From an uncultured Candidatus Melainabacteria bacterium (GTDB taxonomy: Bacteria > Cyanobacteriota > Vampirovibrionia > Gastranaerophilales > Gastranaerophilaceae): 11,168 bases of DNA. The stretch spans positions 1-11,168 of the forward strand of contig CAKVJR010000048.1 in NCBI GenBank assembly GCA_934754855.1. Reading direction: 5' to 3'. The notes below the pieces were generated by a model that was given only the letters and a program-made list of their open reading frames with translations, had not been told where the DNA came from and did no database searches. The position numbers were made by a program, and so were the translations under genes. Shown here one piece after another: positions 5,473 through 11,168 of this stretch. Positions within the stretch are counted from its first letter, which is position 1. Each line of letters starts with the position of its first letter.

Positions 5473-6270
5473 ATGAACAAAATAGGATTTATTGGAGCAG
5501 GAAAAATGGCGACTGCCATCATCAAAGGAATTATCGATTCAAAATTTTGCAACAGCAATGACATTCTCGTTTCTGATGTCAACGAAGATGCTATTAAAAA
5601 AATGCAATCAGATTTGAATATCACTCCCGCAAAGTCAAATAACGACGTCGTTAAAAATTCTGACATCGTATTTTTTGCGGTAAAACCGTTCGTTTTGAAA
5701 GATGTTTTATCGGGTGTGCAAGAAGATTTTTCAGATGATAAACTCATCGTTTCAATCGCAGCGGGCGTTTCAACAAAAACAATTGAACAATTTACGAAAA
5801 ACATGCCCGTAATTCGTGTTATGCCGAACACTCCAGCCTTCGTAAAAGCAGGTATGAGTGCTGTTTGCAAAGGAAGTTTTGCAAAAGAAGAACACGCAGA
5901 TTTGGTTTGCAAAATCATGGGCAGCCTCGGAATTGCGATTAAAGAAGACGAAAAAAATATCGACGTAATCACCGCAATCAGTGGTTCAGGACCTGCTTAT
6001 TTCTATTATTTCATCAATGAATTTGCAAAATCAGGGGTAAAATACGGACTTGATGAAAAAACCGCATTGATTTTAGCGGCACAAACAGCGTTGGGGTCAG
6101 CGAAAATGGCATTAGAAACGAACACTCCGCTCGATGTTTTAATCAAAAACGTAACAACGCCGGGAGGTTGCACCGAAGTCGGAAATAATATTTTAGCCGA
6201 AAAGAAAACCGATGAAATTATCGATGAAGTCGTAAAAGGCACAATGGACAAGGCAAAAGCACTCGGCTAA
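5473..6270 (+). CDS. proC: Pyrroline-5-carboxylate reductase
   Basis: 265 residues, the normal ProC length. It reduces 1-pyrroline-5-carboxylate to L-proline with NAD(P)H, the last step of proline synthesis, in the cytoplasm. The N-terminal Rossmann motif is GFIGAGKMATAI (5-16). VFFAVKP (67-73) and VMPNTPAFVKAGM (116-128) are the next conserved blocks. The C-terminal dimerisation/substrate signature runs from SGSGPAYFYYF (170-180) to TPGGCTEVG (229-237). ATG at 5473 is preceded by AAGG at 9 nt; the gene is divergent from rpmH with 92 nt between. No partner proA/proB genes are nearby, and no clear terminator follows the stop. Confidence 0.97.
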   Translation: MNKIGFIGAGKMATAIIKGIIDSKFCNSNDILVSDVNEDAIKKMQSDLNITPAKSNNDVVKNSDIVFFAVKPFVLKDVLSGVQEDFSDDKLIVSIAAGVSTKTIEQFTKNMPVIRVMPNTPAFVKAGMSAVCKGSFAKEEHADLVCKIMGSLGIAIKEDEKNIDVITAISGSGPAYFYYFINEFAKSGVKYGLDEKTALILAAQTALGSAKMALETNTPLDVLIKNVTTPGGCTEVGNNILAEKKTDEIIDEVVKGTMDKAKALG

Positions 6271-6312
6271 AAATCATTTTTGGTATTTTTGGGTGAAAAT
6301 TTTTCGGCATGG

Positions 6313-6341
6313 TTGAAAAATAAATTTTCTCATAGTATCAT
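6313..6341 (+). promoter_or_regulatory. Promoter of the rpoZ-like gene
   Basis: TTGAAA (6313-6318), a 17-nt spacer and TATCAT (6336-6341) give a good sigma70-type match. Transcription would start near 6348, about 20 nt before the ATG, so the gene need not depend on proC transcription. Confidence 0.6.
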
Positions 6342-6367
6342 TAAAACATATTCAGGAGAAAAAAATA

Positions 6368-6610
6368 ATGAACCAAATTATAAAAATTGCATGGGACTTA
6401 AATGATAACTGCGAAAACCGCTACGAATTAGTTTATGAAATTGCGGAATTAGCAAAAAAATTAGTTGACGAAAATCAAGCAAAAAGATCAAAAGACGAAT
6501 TCGGATTTGAAGAATACGGTTTTGACAACTCTATTAAAAAAGAAAATCCCGTTGAACATGCTATTATGGTAAAAGCATCAGAAACAGACGATTCAGGCTT
6601 GGTCGGCTAA
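6368..6610 (+). CDS. rpoZ: Probable RNA polymerase omega subunit
   Basis: 80 residues. NRYELVYEIAELAKKL (17-32) matches the core omega helix ('nRyeLv..aa.rAr.l'). KENPVEHAIMVKASETDD (58-75) plus a final LVG resembles the cyanobacterial RpoZ ending ('kPv.rAi.emsde...eiigE'). Omega wraps the beta-prime C-terminus and aids polymerase assembly. The otherwise conserved N-terminal segment is short and divergent, so the call is probable, not certain. ATG at 6368 is preceded by AGGAG with a 9-nt A-rich spacer. It has its own promoter and ends at a bidirectional terminator shared with the sigma factor gene on the other strand, a suggestive pairing of two RNA polymerase subunits. Confidence 0.7.
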   Translation: MNQIIKIAWDLNDNCENRYELVYEIAELAKKLVDENQAKRSKDEFGFEEYGFDNSIKKENPVEHAIMVKASETDDSGLVG

Positions 6611-6632
6611 TCGAAATAAGTTCAAAAAATTT

Positions 6633-6660
6633 AAAAATCCTCTCGATTGAGAGGATTTTT
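6633..6660. terminator. Bidirectional intrinsic terminator between rpoZ-like and sigma factor genes
   Basis: A 12-bp stem (6633-6644 with 6649-6660; core ATCCTCTC / GAGAGGAT) and a GATT loop, with T-runs following on both strands. It lies 22 nt after the rpoZ-like stop and 6 nt after the sigma factor stop on the opposite strand, so it can end both convergent transcripts. Confidence 0.88.
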
Positions 6661-6666
6661 TGTTGA

Positions 6667-7647
6667 TTAAATATAATTTTTAAGTGCCGATTCCATTTCT
6701 TTATCTCCTCGGCAAAGTTTGCGAAGTTTGCTGATGGCACGGTTTTCGATTTGTCTGATACGTTCTCTCGAAACGCTATATTGGGTGCCGATTTCTTCTA
6801 AAGTCTTACGTTCACCGTCTTTTCCCAAACCGAAACGGAGCATCAAAACATCTCGTTCTTTTTGGCTCAATTTGCCAAGCATTTTGTTAATATCGCCGAA
6901 AAGATTTTCCTGCGTAACACGGATATCGGGCGAAAGGGTGCTTTCATCAACGATAAAATCCGCAATGACCGCATTATCCTCTTTTTGATTAGCCGGAGTT
7001 TCCATACTGACGGTACTTTGAGCCGATTCAATCAGAGAATTTAATTTTGACAACGGCATACCGACTTTATAAGCAAGTTCTTCTTTTCCTGGAGCATAAC
7101 CGTTTTGGATAGTCAATTCCGTTGATGCTTTTTTAATTTTGCCCAAAGTTTCAATCATGTGAACAGGAAGTCTGATAAGTCTTGATTTATCAGCGATTGC
7201 ACGGGTTATAGCCTGTTGAATCCACCAAGTGGAATATGTCGAAAACTTGTAACCTTTAGTGTAATCAAACTTTTCTGCCGCTTTCATCAAACCTAAATTT
7301 CCTTCTTGAATTAAATCGAGGAAGGAAAGACCACGTCCGATGTATTTTTTGGCGATACTTACAACAAGACGCAAATTGGCGTTGACGAGTTTTGTGATGG
7401 CTTTTTCTTTTTCCTTGCCGTCACTTTCCATAATTTTTTTAGCGACTTCGAGTTCGTGTTCTGCATCAAGAAGAGGGATTTTACCGATTTGTTGCAGGTA
7501 AATTTTAACAGAATCGTCCGTCACCGCTGAAGAATACGTTTCTGCGACTTTCGGCTCTTCAATTACTGCAACGTCATCGTCTTTAATTTCAATATCTTCA
7601 GATGTATCAATATCGTCTTTGTCTAATTGTTCTGATTTGTTTACCAT
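6667..7647 (-). CDS. rpoD: Primary RNA polymerase sigma factor (RpoD/SigA type)
   Basis: 326 residues. An acidic N-terminus (1-43, a short remnant of region 1.1) leads to region 1.2 (SVKIYLQQIGKIPLL, 46-60). Region 2 (84-165) contains LVNANLRLVVSIAKKYIGRG, DLIQEGNLGLMKAAEKFD and FSTYSTWWIQQAITRAIAD, which bind the -10 element and core enzyme. Region 3 covers ~166-240, and region 4 (253-316) has the helix-turn-helix TLEEIGTQYSVSRERIRQIE for the -35. Near-consensus -10 recognition residues and complete regions mark a primary (group 1) or very close group 2 factor; the short region 1.1 fits cyanobacterial-type SigA. The ATG overlaps the TAA of the upstream methylase gene (TAATG). The nearest purine-rich ribosome site is ~15 nt away, so translation is probably coupled. 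dnaG, the usual partner of rpoD in many bacteria, is absent. Confidence 0.93.
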   Translation of the reverse strand: MVNKSEQLDKDDIDTSEDIEIKDDDVAVIEEPKVAETYSSAVTDDSVKIYLQQIGKIPLLDAEHELEVAKKIMESDGKEKEKAITKLVNANLRLVVSIAKKYIGRGLSFLDLIQEGNLGLMKAAEKFDYTKGYKFSTYSTWWIQQAITRAIADKSRLIRLPVHMIETLGKIKKASTELTIQNGYAPGKEELAYKVGMPLSKLNSLIESAQSTVSMETPANQKEDNAVIADFIVDESTLSPDIRVTQENLFGDINKMLGKLSQKERDVLMLRFGLGKDGERKTLEEIGTQYSVSRERIRQIENRAISKLRKLCRGDKEMESALKNYI

Positions 7648-8423
7648 TATTGTCTTTTGTTATCCTTTTGAATTTTTTGTCTGACCGACTCATAGATTAT
7701 AACGGAAGCGGCATTTGCAACATTCAAAGAATCAAAATCGGCTTCTATAGGTAATTTTACCCGAAAATCCGCATTTTTAACATTTGTTCTTGAAATACCC
7801 GATTTTTCGTTACCCATAATGATTGCGAAATTCATATCCGTATAATCAATGTCAAAGTAATTATCCTCTGCGTCGATTACAGATGCAATTATCCAAAAGT
7901 CGTTATCCTTTAGAGTAGTAATTGCATTTTGAATACTGTTAACCGTAATGATGTCAATGTGGTTGGTTGCACCGGCGGAAGATTTTTCGACAGTGGCATT
8001 TACCAAAGAACTTCTGCGTTTCGGGAGAATAATTCCGTCATATCCCGCACAAACAGCCGTTCTGATAATCGAGCCGACATTGTGCGGATCTTCAACTTCA
8101 TCAAGTATCACAACCCGTTTGTAGCGATTTTGTGTTTCTTTTTGTAAAAAATCTTCAAGTTCTACATATTCAACAGGCGAAACAAAAGCGACAACACCTT
8201 GATGAGAAACATCTTCAAATTGCTTAAATTTTTCTCTCGGAACGAAAGAAAATGGAACGCCGTTATCCCTCGCAAGTTGAATAATAGTGTCAATTCTGCG
8301 GTCGCCGTGTCCTGTTTTAAGAAGCATGATTTTGTTAACTTTTCTGTCGTTCGTTCTTAATAATTCGGCAACATTGTTCTTTCCGTATATAAAATCTGCG
8401 TTTTCTATGGTCAATTCCCTCAT
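7647..8423 (-). CDS. rlmB: TrmH/SpoU-family RNA 2'-O-methyltransferase, RlmB type
   Basis: 258 residues. The N-terminal RNA-binding domain (about 10-83) contains IYGKNNVAELLR and the ending SHQGVVAFVSP (73-83) typical of RlmB/TrmH group 3. The SpoU methylase domain follows, with motif 1 at 107-121 (LDEVEDPHNVGSIIR, including the catalytic-type Asn115 and Arg121), motif 2 MGNEKSG (203-209), and motif 3 LPIEADFDSLNVANAA (224-239), forming the knotted S-adenosylmethionine site. RlmB methylates G2251 of 23S rRNA (E. coli numbering); other family members act on tRNA or other rRNA sites, so the exact target is inferred. It is first in a two-gene operon with the primary sigma factor. ATG at 8423 has no obvious ribosome site and a short leader from a TATAAT at 8444-8449. 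Confidence 0.9.
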   Translation of the reverse strand: MRELTIENADFIYGKNNVAELLRTNDRKVNKIMLLKTGHGDRRIDTIIQLARDNGVPFSFVPREKFKQFEDVSHQGVVAFVSPVEYVELEDFLQKETQNRYKRVVILDEVEDPHNVGSIIRTAVCAGYDGIILPKRRSSLVNATVEKSSAGATNHIDIITVNSIQNAITTLKDNDFWIIASVIDAEDNYFDIDYTDMNFAIIMGNEKSGISRTNVKNADFRVKLPIEADFDSLNVANAASVIIYESVRQKIQKDNKRQ

Positions 8424-8527
8424 ATTGTTGTATAATTAATATTATTATATTACAAAATTAGGTAATTTTTATTTTGTAGTATAAAATAATTAGTGTAACT
8501 AATGAGATTTAAGGCAAGTCGGATTAT
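8424..8527. promoter_or_regulatory. Divergent promoter region between rlmB and pilM-like genes
   Basis: This 104-nt, very A/T-rich gap must drive both operons. On the minus strand TATAAT (8444-8449) suits rlmB. On the plus strand TATAAA (8480-8485) suits the pilus operon, and another TATAAT lies at 8431-8436. None has a convincing -35 at 16-18 nt, so the exact start points are uncertain. The pilus gene has only a weak ribosome site (GGA, 5 nt before its ATG). Confidence 0.4.
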
Positions 8528-10246
8528 ATGGAAAATTTATTAGAGCAACTCGGCTTGAGTTCCGTATCAACAGTCGGTATATCAATATCTGCGGCTAATA
8601 TTATAGAAATGATTTGTATCGACAAAAGTCGAAGAATGATTACTAAATATGCCTGCAAAGAACTCAAGTACAACAACGCAATTCGTGAAATTATCAGTTA
8701 TGATGATTTTGCTGCCGCTTTGCAAGAATTGTTCAAAGAAATTAACGTTAATCCTAAAAATTGTAACGTTGTGTTAAATATTCCAAACGTACATTTTGCG
8801 TTTACAAGTTTGCCTTTGGTTTTGCCTGATGAACAAATTTCAGGTGCTATTTCTTCCGAAGTTGAAGAAATGTATCTTTTCAAAAGACATGAACCCGTAA
8901 TTTCTTGGAACACAGTCACCGTCAACAAAGAAACCGACAAAAGATATATCGTTTTCGGTGCAATTCAAGAAAATACAATCCAAAATATTAAAGACATTTT
9001 TGACGATTTAGGCTGCAAACTTGTTGCAATCGAAACTGCTCATTCGTCAATGATTAAAGGTATCGTTTACAGCCGAGTTCTTGAAGAAGAATTTGAAAAT
9101 AACGAAACCACAAACATAATGCTTATCAATTCAAATAGTTATTCAATTTTCTGTATGCAAGGCAAAAAATTGGTGGACTATTTTGAAGAACCTTTGGCAA
9201 TTAAATCTTTCTCTAGTGATGAAGTTTACATCGCAATTTCATCGGCGGCAAACTCTTCACTCGAAAATTACCCCGCCAAAAACCTTTTGGTCGTCAGCGA
9301 AACAAACGAAGTCAGTGCGGAAATTTTGTGTCACAAAATCAACTTTGACGGCACAATGAAATACTTGGACAGAAACATGTACGCCGACAAATCGTTTATG
9401 GAAATTTCAGCGGCGATTTTGCCGAAATATTTACCGATGATTTCGCTCGAAGCAGTCGGTGCGGCAGCTTATACATACGAAACTTACCCCGTAAAATTCA
9501 ACTTCCTGTTAGGGGCTGAAGGTGAATTTTCAACTTCTATCGTCTTGACGATTTTTGACCAAGACTATGAAATTGAAAGACGAGCAATTATGAACATCGG
9601 TGCTATTGTTGCCGTTGCAGTTCTTTGTCTGTTCTTATTGGGCAGTATGCTCCTTTCGATTTTCGACAGAAGATTGTTAAAAGAAATTTCATTAATGTCC
9701 GACGAATTTGTTGACACAATGGCAAAAGTCAACGCAACTTCAGTGTCAGGCGATGTCGGAAACATTTTTACCACGACAAAAGAAATTTCAGATGCTAACG
9801 CAAAAGAAACGGCTATTCTTTTCGGTTTAGGCTCAGAAATCCCTAACGACGTGTATTTGACGAATTTTTACAGCACCTCAAAAGGTGATATAAGAATTGA
9901 GGGAAGTTCAAGTTCAAGCGAATCGATTTACGCATACGTAAAAGGCTTGAAAGCGAAAGATCCGAAATTAAAAATAACAAAATTAGAATTAAATTACTCT
10001 GACGAATCCGCAAATGATACGGTTTATTCGTTCTACATTGACGGCGATAACCCGACTCTCCAAGCGGAAGAGCAACAAAATCAACAGGGTAATGACCCGA
10101 ATAATCCGCAACAGGGCGGCGATCCGAATGCAAAGGATAAGGGAAATTTACTCCAACAAGGCAATCAGCCTGCACCGGCTCCGAATGCACCGTCGGCACC
10201 TGCTGCTAATGCCCCCGGTTCTTTGCCGGCTCCGACTGCACCATAA
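8528..10246 (+). CDS. pilM: PilM-PilN fusion: type IV pilus inner-membrane assembly protein
   Basis: 572 residues. Residues ~14-320 look like a PilM actin-fold domain: VGISISAANIIEM (16-28) in the phosphate-1 position, NVVLNIPNVHFAFTSLP (80-96), and an ending AVGAAAYTYE (309-318). PVKFNFLL (321-328) follows, in the place and style of the INLL motif by which PilN binds PilM. One transmembrane helix lies at ~354-378. A periplasmic PilN-type domain covers ~438-495 (PNDVYLTNFYS ... GDIRIEGSSSS ... ITKLELNYSDE). The tail (505-572) is Gln/Asn/Pro/Ala-rich. PilM and PilN normally are separate proteins of the alignment subcomplex linking the pilus motor to the outer-membrane secretin; here they are one chain, as in GspL. 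The actin-type DxG of the nucleotide site reads SIS, so ATP binding may be lost. PilO follows after 20 nt. A GspL-like type II secretion protein is the alternative. Confidence 0.75.
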   Translation: MENLLEQLGLSSVSTVGISISAANIIEMICIDKSRRMITKYACKELKYNNAIREIISYDDFAAALQELFKEINVNPKNCNVVLNIPNVHFAFTSLPLVLPDEQISGAISSEVEEMYLFKRHEPVISWNTVTVNKETDKRYIVFGAIQENTIQNIKDIFDDLGCKLVAIETAHSSMIKGIVYSRVLEEEFENNETTNIMLINSNSYSIFCMQGKKLVDYFEEPLAIKSFSSDEVYIAISSAANSSLENYPAKNLLVVSETNEVSAEILCHKINFDGTMKYLDRNMYADKSFMEISAAILPKYLPMISLEAVGAAAYTYETYPVKFNFLLGAEGEFSTSIVLTIFDQDYEIERRAIMNIGAIVAVAVLCLFLLGSMLLSIFDRRLLKEISLMSDEFVDTMAKVNATSVSGDVGNIFTTTKEISDANAKETAILFGLGSEIPNDVYLTNFYSTSKGDIRIEGSSSSSESIYAYVKGLKAKDPKLKITKLELNYSDESANDTVYSFYIDGDNPTLQAEEQQNQQGNDPNNPQQGGDPNAKDKGNLLQQGNQPAPAPNAPSAPAANAPGSLPAPTAP

Positions 10247-10266
10247 AACTCCACAGGAAATAACAA

Positions 10267-10923
10267 ATGGAATTACCTAAAATAGACGAAAAATTTATAA
10301 AACAATATAAGGAACTGCTCATCTGCGGTTTGCTCTTGCTTTTGGCTGTCGCTTTCGGTATCCGACAAGTTGTTGTGACAGTTATGAAAATTCAAGCGAC
10401 TTCTAAAGAACACAAAAAGCAAAAAGAAAAATTAAAAGAAGCACAAAAGAAACTCAAAGACTACGAAGACGCAAACAAACGTTTGATGGACAAACAAAGC
10501 AACATCAAAAAAGTTTTCCAACCGAAAACAGCGACGGAAGACTCGATTGCCTCATTCGGTGGTATGTTTGAAGACATCATTGATTACGTAAAAATTAACA
10601 ACCTGATGCTTCGTTCTGTTCAATACAAAATTAATCCGCCTGACGATCAAATTTATACAAAATTCCCGACATTATACAATGTTTGCAATGTTCAACTTAT
10701 GGTTGTCGGCACATACGTTCAACTCGAAGGTTTGGTGCGTGATTTGACGGTTTATCCGTATTTCATCAATATTGCTCAAGTTAAAATTAATCCGTATGAA
10801 AAAGATGACCAATATATTATCGTTACGATGGACATCACATTGTATTCAAAGAAACAACAATCCGCAGCAAGTGTTATGGGTGCAGGTGCAACGGGTGGTC
10901 CCGCAGGCGGAATGATTCAATAA
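10267..10923 (+). CDS. pilO: PilO-like type IV pilus assembly protein
   Basis: 218 residues. A short cytoplasmic N-terminus, one transmembrane helix (~17-40), a Lys-rich coiled coil (~43-82) and a periplasmic ferredoxin-like domain (~95-195) follow in the classical PilO order. Conserved features are the 'v..ngl.l..v.....' piece (YVKINNLMLRSVQYKI, 107-122) and VQLMVVGTYVQLEGLVRDLT (142-161), where 'G.Y..l..fl..l' is the PilO hallmark. It pairs with PilN in the periplasm to align the pilus machine. The C-terminus is Gly/Ala-rich. ATG at 10267 has AGGA about 8 nt upstream and lies 20 nt after the fusion gene's stop. The operon stops here: no pilP or pilQ follows. Confidence 0.82.
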   Translation: MELPKIDEKFIKQYKELLICGLLLLLAVAFGIRQVVVTVMKIQATSKEHKKQKEKLKEAQKKLKDYEDANKRLMDKQSNIKKVFQPKTATEDSIASFGGMFEDIIDYVKINNLMLRSVQYKINPPDDQIYTKFPTLYNVCNVQLMVVGTYVQLEGLVRDLTVYPYFINIAQVKINPYEKDDQYIIVTMDITLYSKKQQSAASVMGAGATGGPAGGMIQ

Positions 10924-10941
10924 AAAAATTTATCAGAAAAC

Positions 10942-10973
10942 AAAAAACGAGATTTTTTCAAATCTCGTTTTTT
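10942..10973. terminator. Intrinsic terminator after pilO
   Basis: Stem AAAAAACGAGATTT (10942-10955) pairs with 10960-10973 around a TTTC loop and is followed by a T-run (to 10974). It sits 18 nt after the pilO stop. The A-run on the left arm gives a T-run on the other strand as well, so it may also end the zinc-ribbon gene that converges from the right (stop at 10988). Confidence 0.88.
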
Positions 10974-10987
10974 TATGAAAAAAATTT

Positions 10988-11168
10988 TTAAACGATTTGG
11001 AACGGGCATTTTTTGCATGAAGCCTTATAGTGCAAGACCAAATTATCTTCCAAATCATATCTTTTCACGACACGAACATTCAACTCAGAACCGCAAATCG
11101 GACATCTTAAATCGTCCGATTCACCCGCCATCATTTTAACTCGGGCATAATCCTCAAAATCTTTCGGA
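10988..11168 (-). CDS. Small zinc-ribbon protein (C-terminal part, probably cut by window edge)
   Basis: 59 codons are open from the window edge to the TAA at 10988-10990. The protein has CPIC at 22-25 (of the visible part) and CKKC at 51-54, spaced 25 residues apart, and ends KCPFQIV. Two CxxC pairs of this kind form a zinc ribbon. The family is not recognised. An ATG pair at 11129-11134 could start a complete 48-residue protein, but the frame stays open to the edge and the only ribosome-site candidates are poor, so I cannot tell whether the gene is truncated. It converges on pilO and may share its terminator. Confidence 0.6.
   Translation of the reverse strand, partial: PKDFEDYARVKMMAGESDDLRCPICGSELNVRVVKRYDLEDNLVLHYKASCKKCPFQIV

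Noticed and set aside
5406..5972. 188-codon minus-strand frame opposite proC
   Set aside because: It is fully antisense to the clearly coding start of proC, and its Ser/Phe/Thr-rich composition is what a shadow of an A-rich gene gives.
6271..6312. A/T-rich runs after proC as a terminator
   Set aside because: Repeated TTTTTGG blocks occur but no stable GC-containing stem precedes a T-run.
9843..10280. Frames of 118 (minus) and 88 (plus) codons overlapping the end of the PilM-PilN fusion
   Set aside because: They are alternative frames of the Gln/Pro/Ala-rich tail; the fusion frame has the domain matches and runs cleanly into pilO.

Overview
This is an AT-rich bacterial chromosome segment, densely packed with core genes: flagellar export, ribosome and RNase P, proline biosynthesis, RNA polymerase omega and primary sigma, an rRNA methylase, and type IV pilus assembly. 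There is no sign of phage, insertion sequence, CRISPR or tRNA. Flagellar and type IV pilus inner-membrane proteins, plus a secretin-type domain with a signal peptide, point to a diderm. The omega-like protein ends in the manner of cyanobacterial RpoZ and the sigma factor is of the cyanobacterial/SigA kind. My best guess, by inference only, is a non-photosynthetic relative of Cyanobacteria (Vampirovibrionia/Melainabacteria, e.g. gut Gastranaerophilales).

Layout. (1) 1-637, minus: 5' part of a ferredoxin-NADP-reductase-like FAD/NAD-binding subunit, with tandem sigma70-type promoters at 667-728. (2) 767-4623, minus: a compact flagellar export/switch operon, read as fliM/N-type fusion - fliO - fliP - fliQ - secretin-N-domain protein - fliR. 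Gaps are 13 nt or less or the genes overlap, and one candidate promoter lies near 4667. (3) 4824-5380, minus: rpmH-rnpA, with a strong rpmH promoter and a hairpin between the genes. (4) 5473-6610, plus: proC, then a small rpoZ-like gene with its own promoter. (5) 6667-8423, minus: rlmB-type methylase translationally coupled (TAATG) to the primary sigma factor; this operon converges on rpoZ at a shared bidirectional terminator. (6) 8528-10923, plus: a PilM-PilN fusion and PilO, ending in a strong terminator. (7) 10988-11168, minus: the end of a small zinc-ribbon protein.

How they work together. FliO/P/Q/R build the export gate of the flagellar type III apparatus, and the first gene of the operon supplies the FliM/FliN-type C-ring platform. 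That gene carries two SpoA domains and an internal Shine-Dalgarno plus ATG exactly in front of the second. This is the arrangement by which SctQ proteins of injectisomes make two products from one gene, and it is the most interesting signal here. Two further oddities are an ~80-residue tail on FliQ and an exported pilus/secretin N-domain protein inserted between fliQ and fliR. The pilus genes form a compact inner-membrane platform in which PilM and PilN are one polypeptide. No intergenic stretch exceeds 300 bases.
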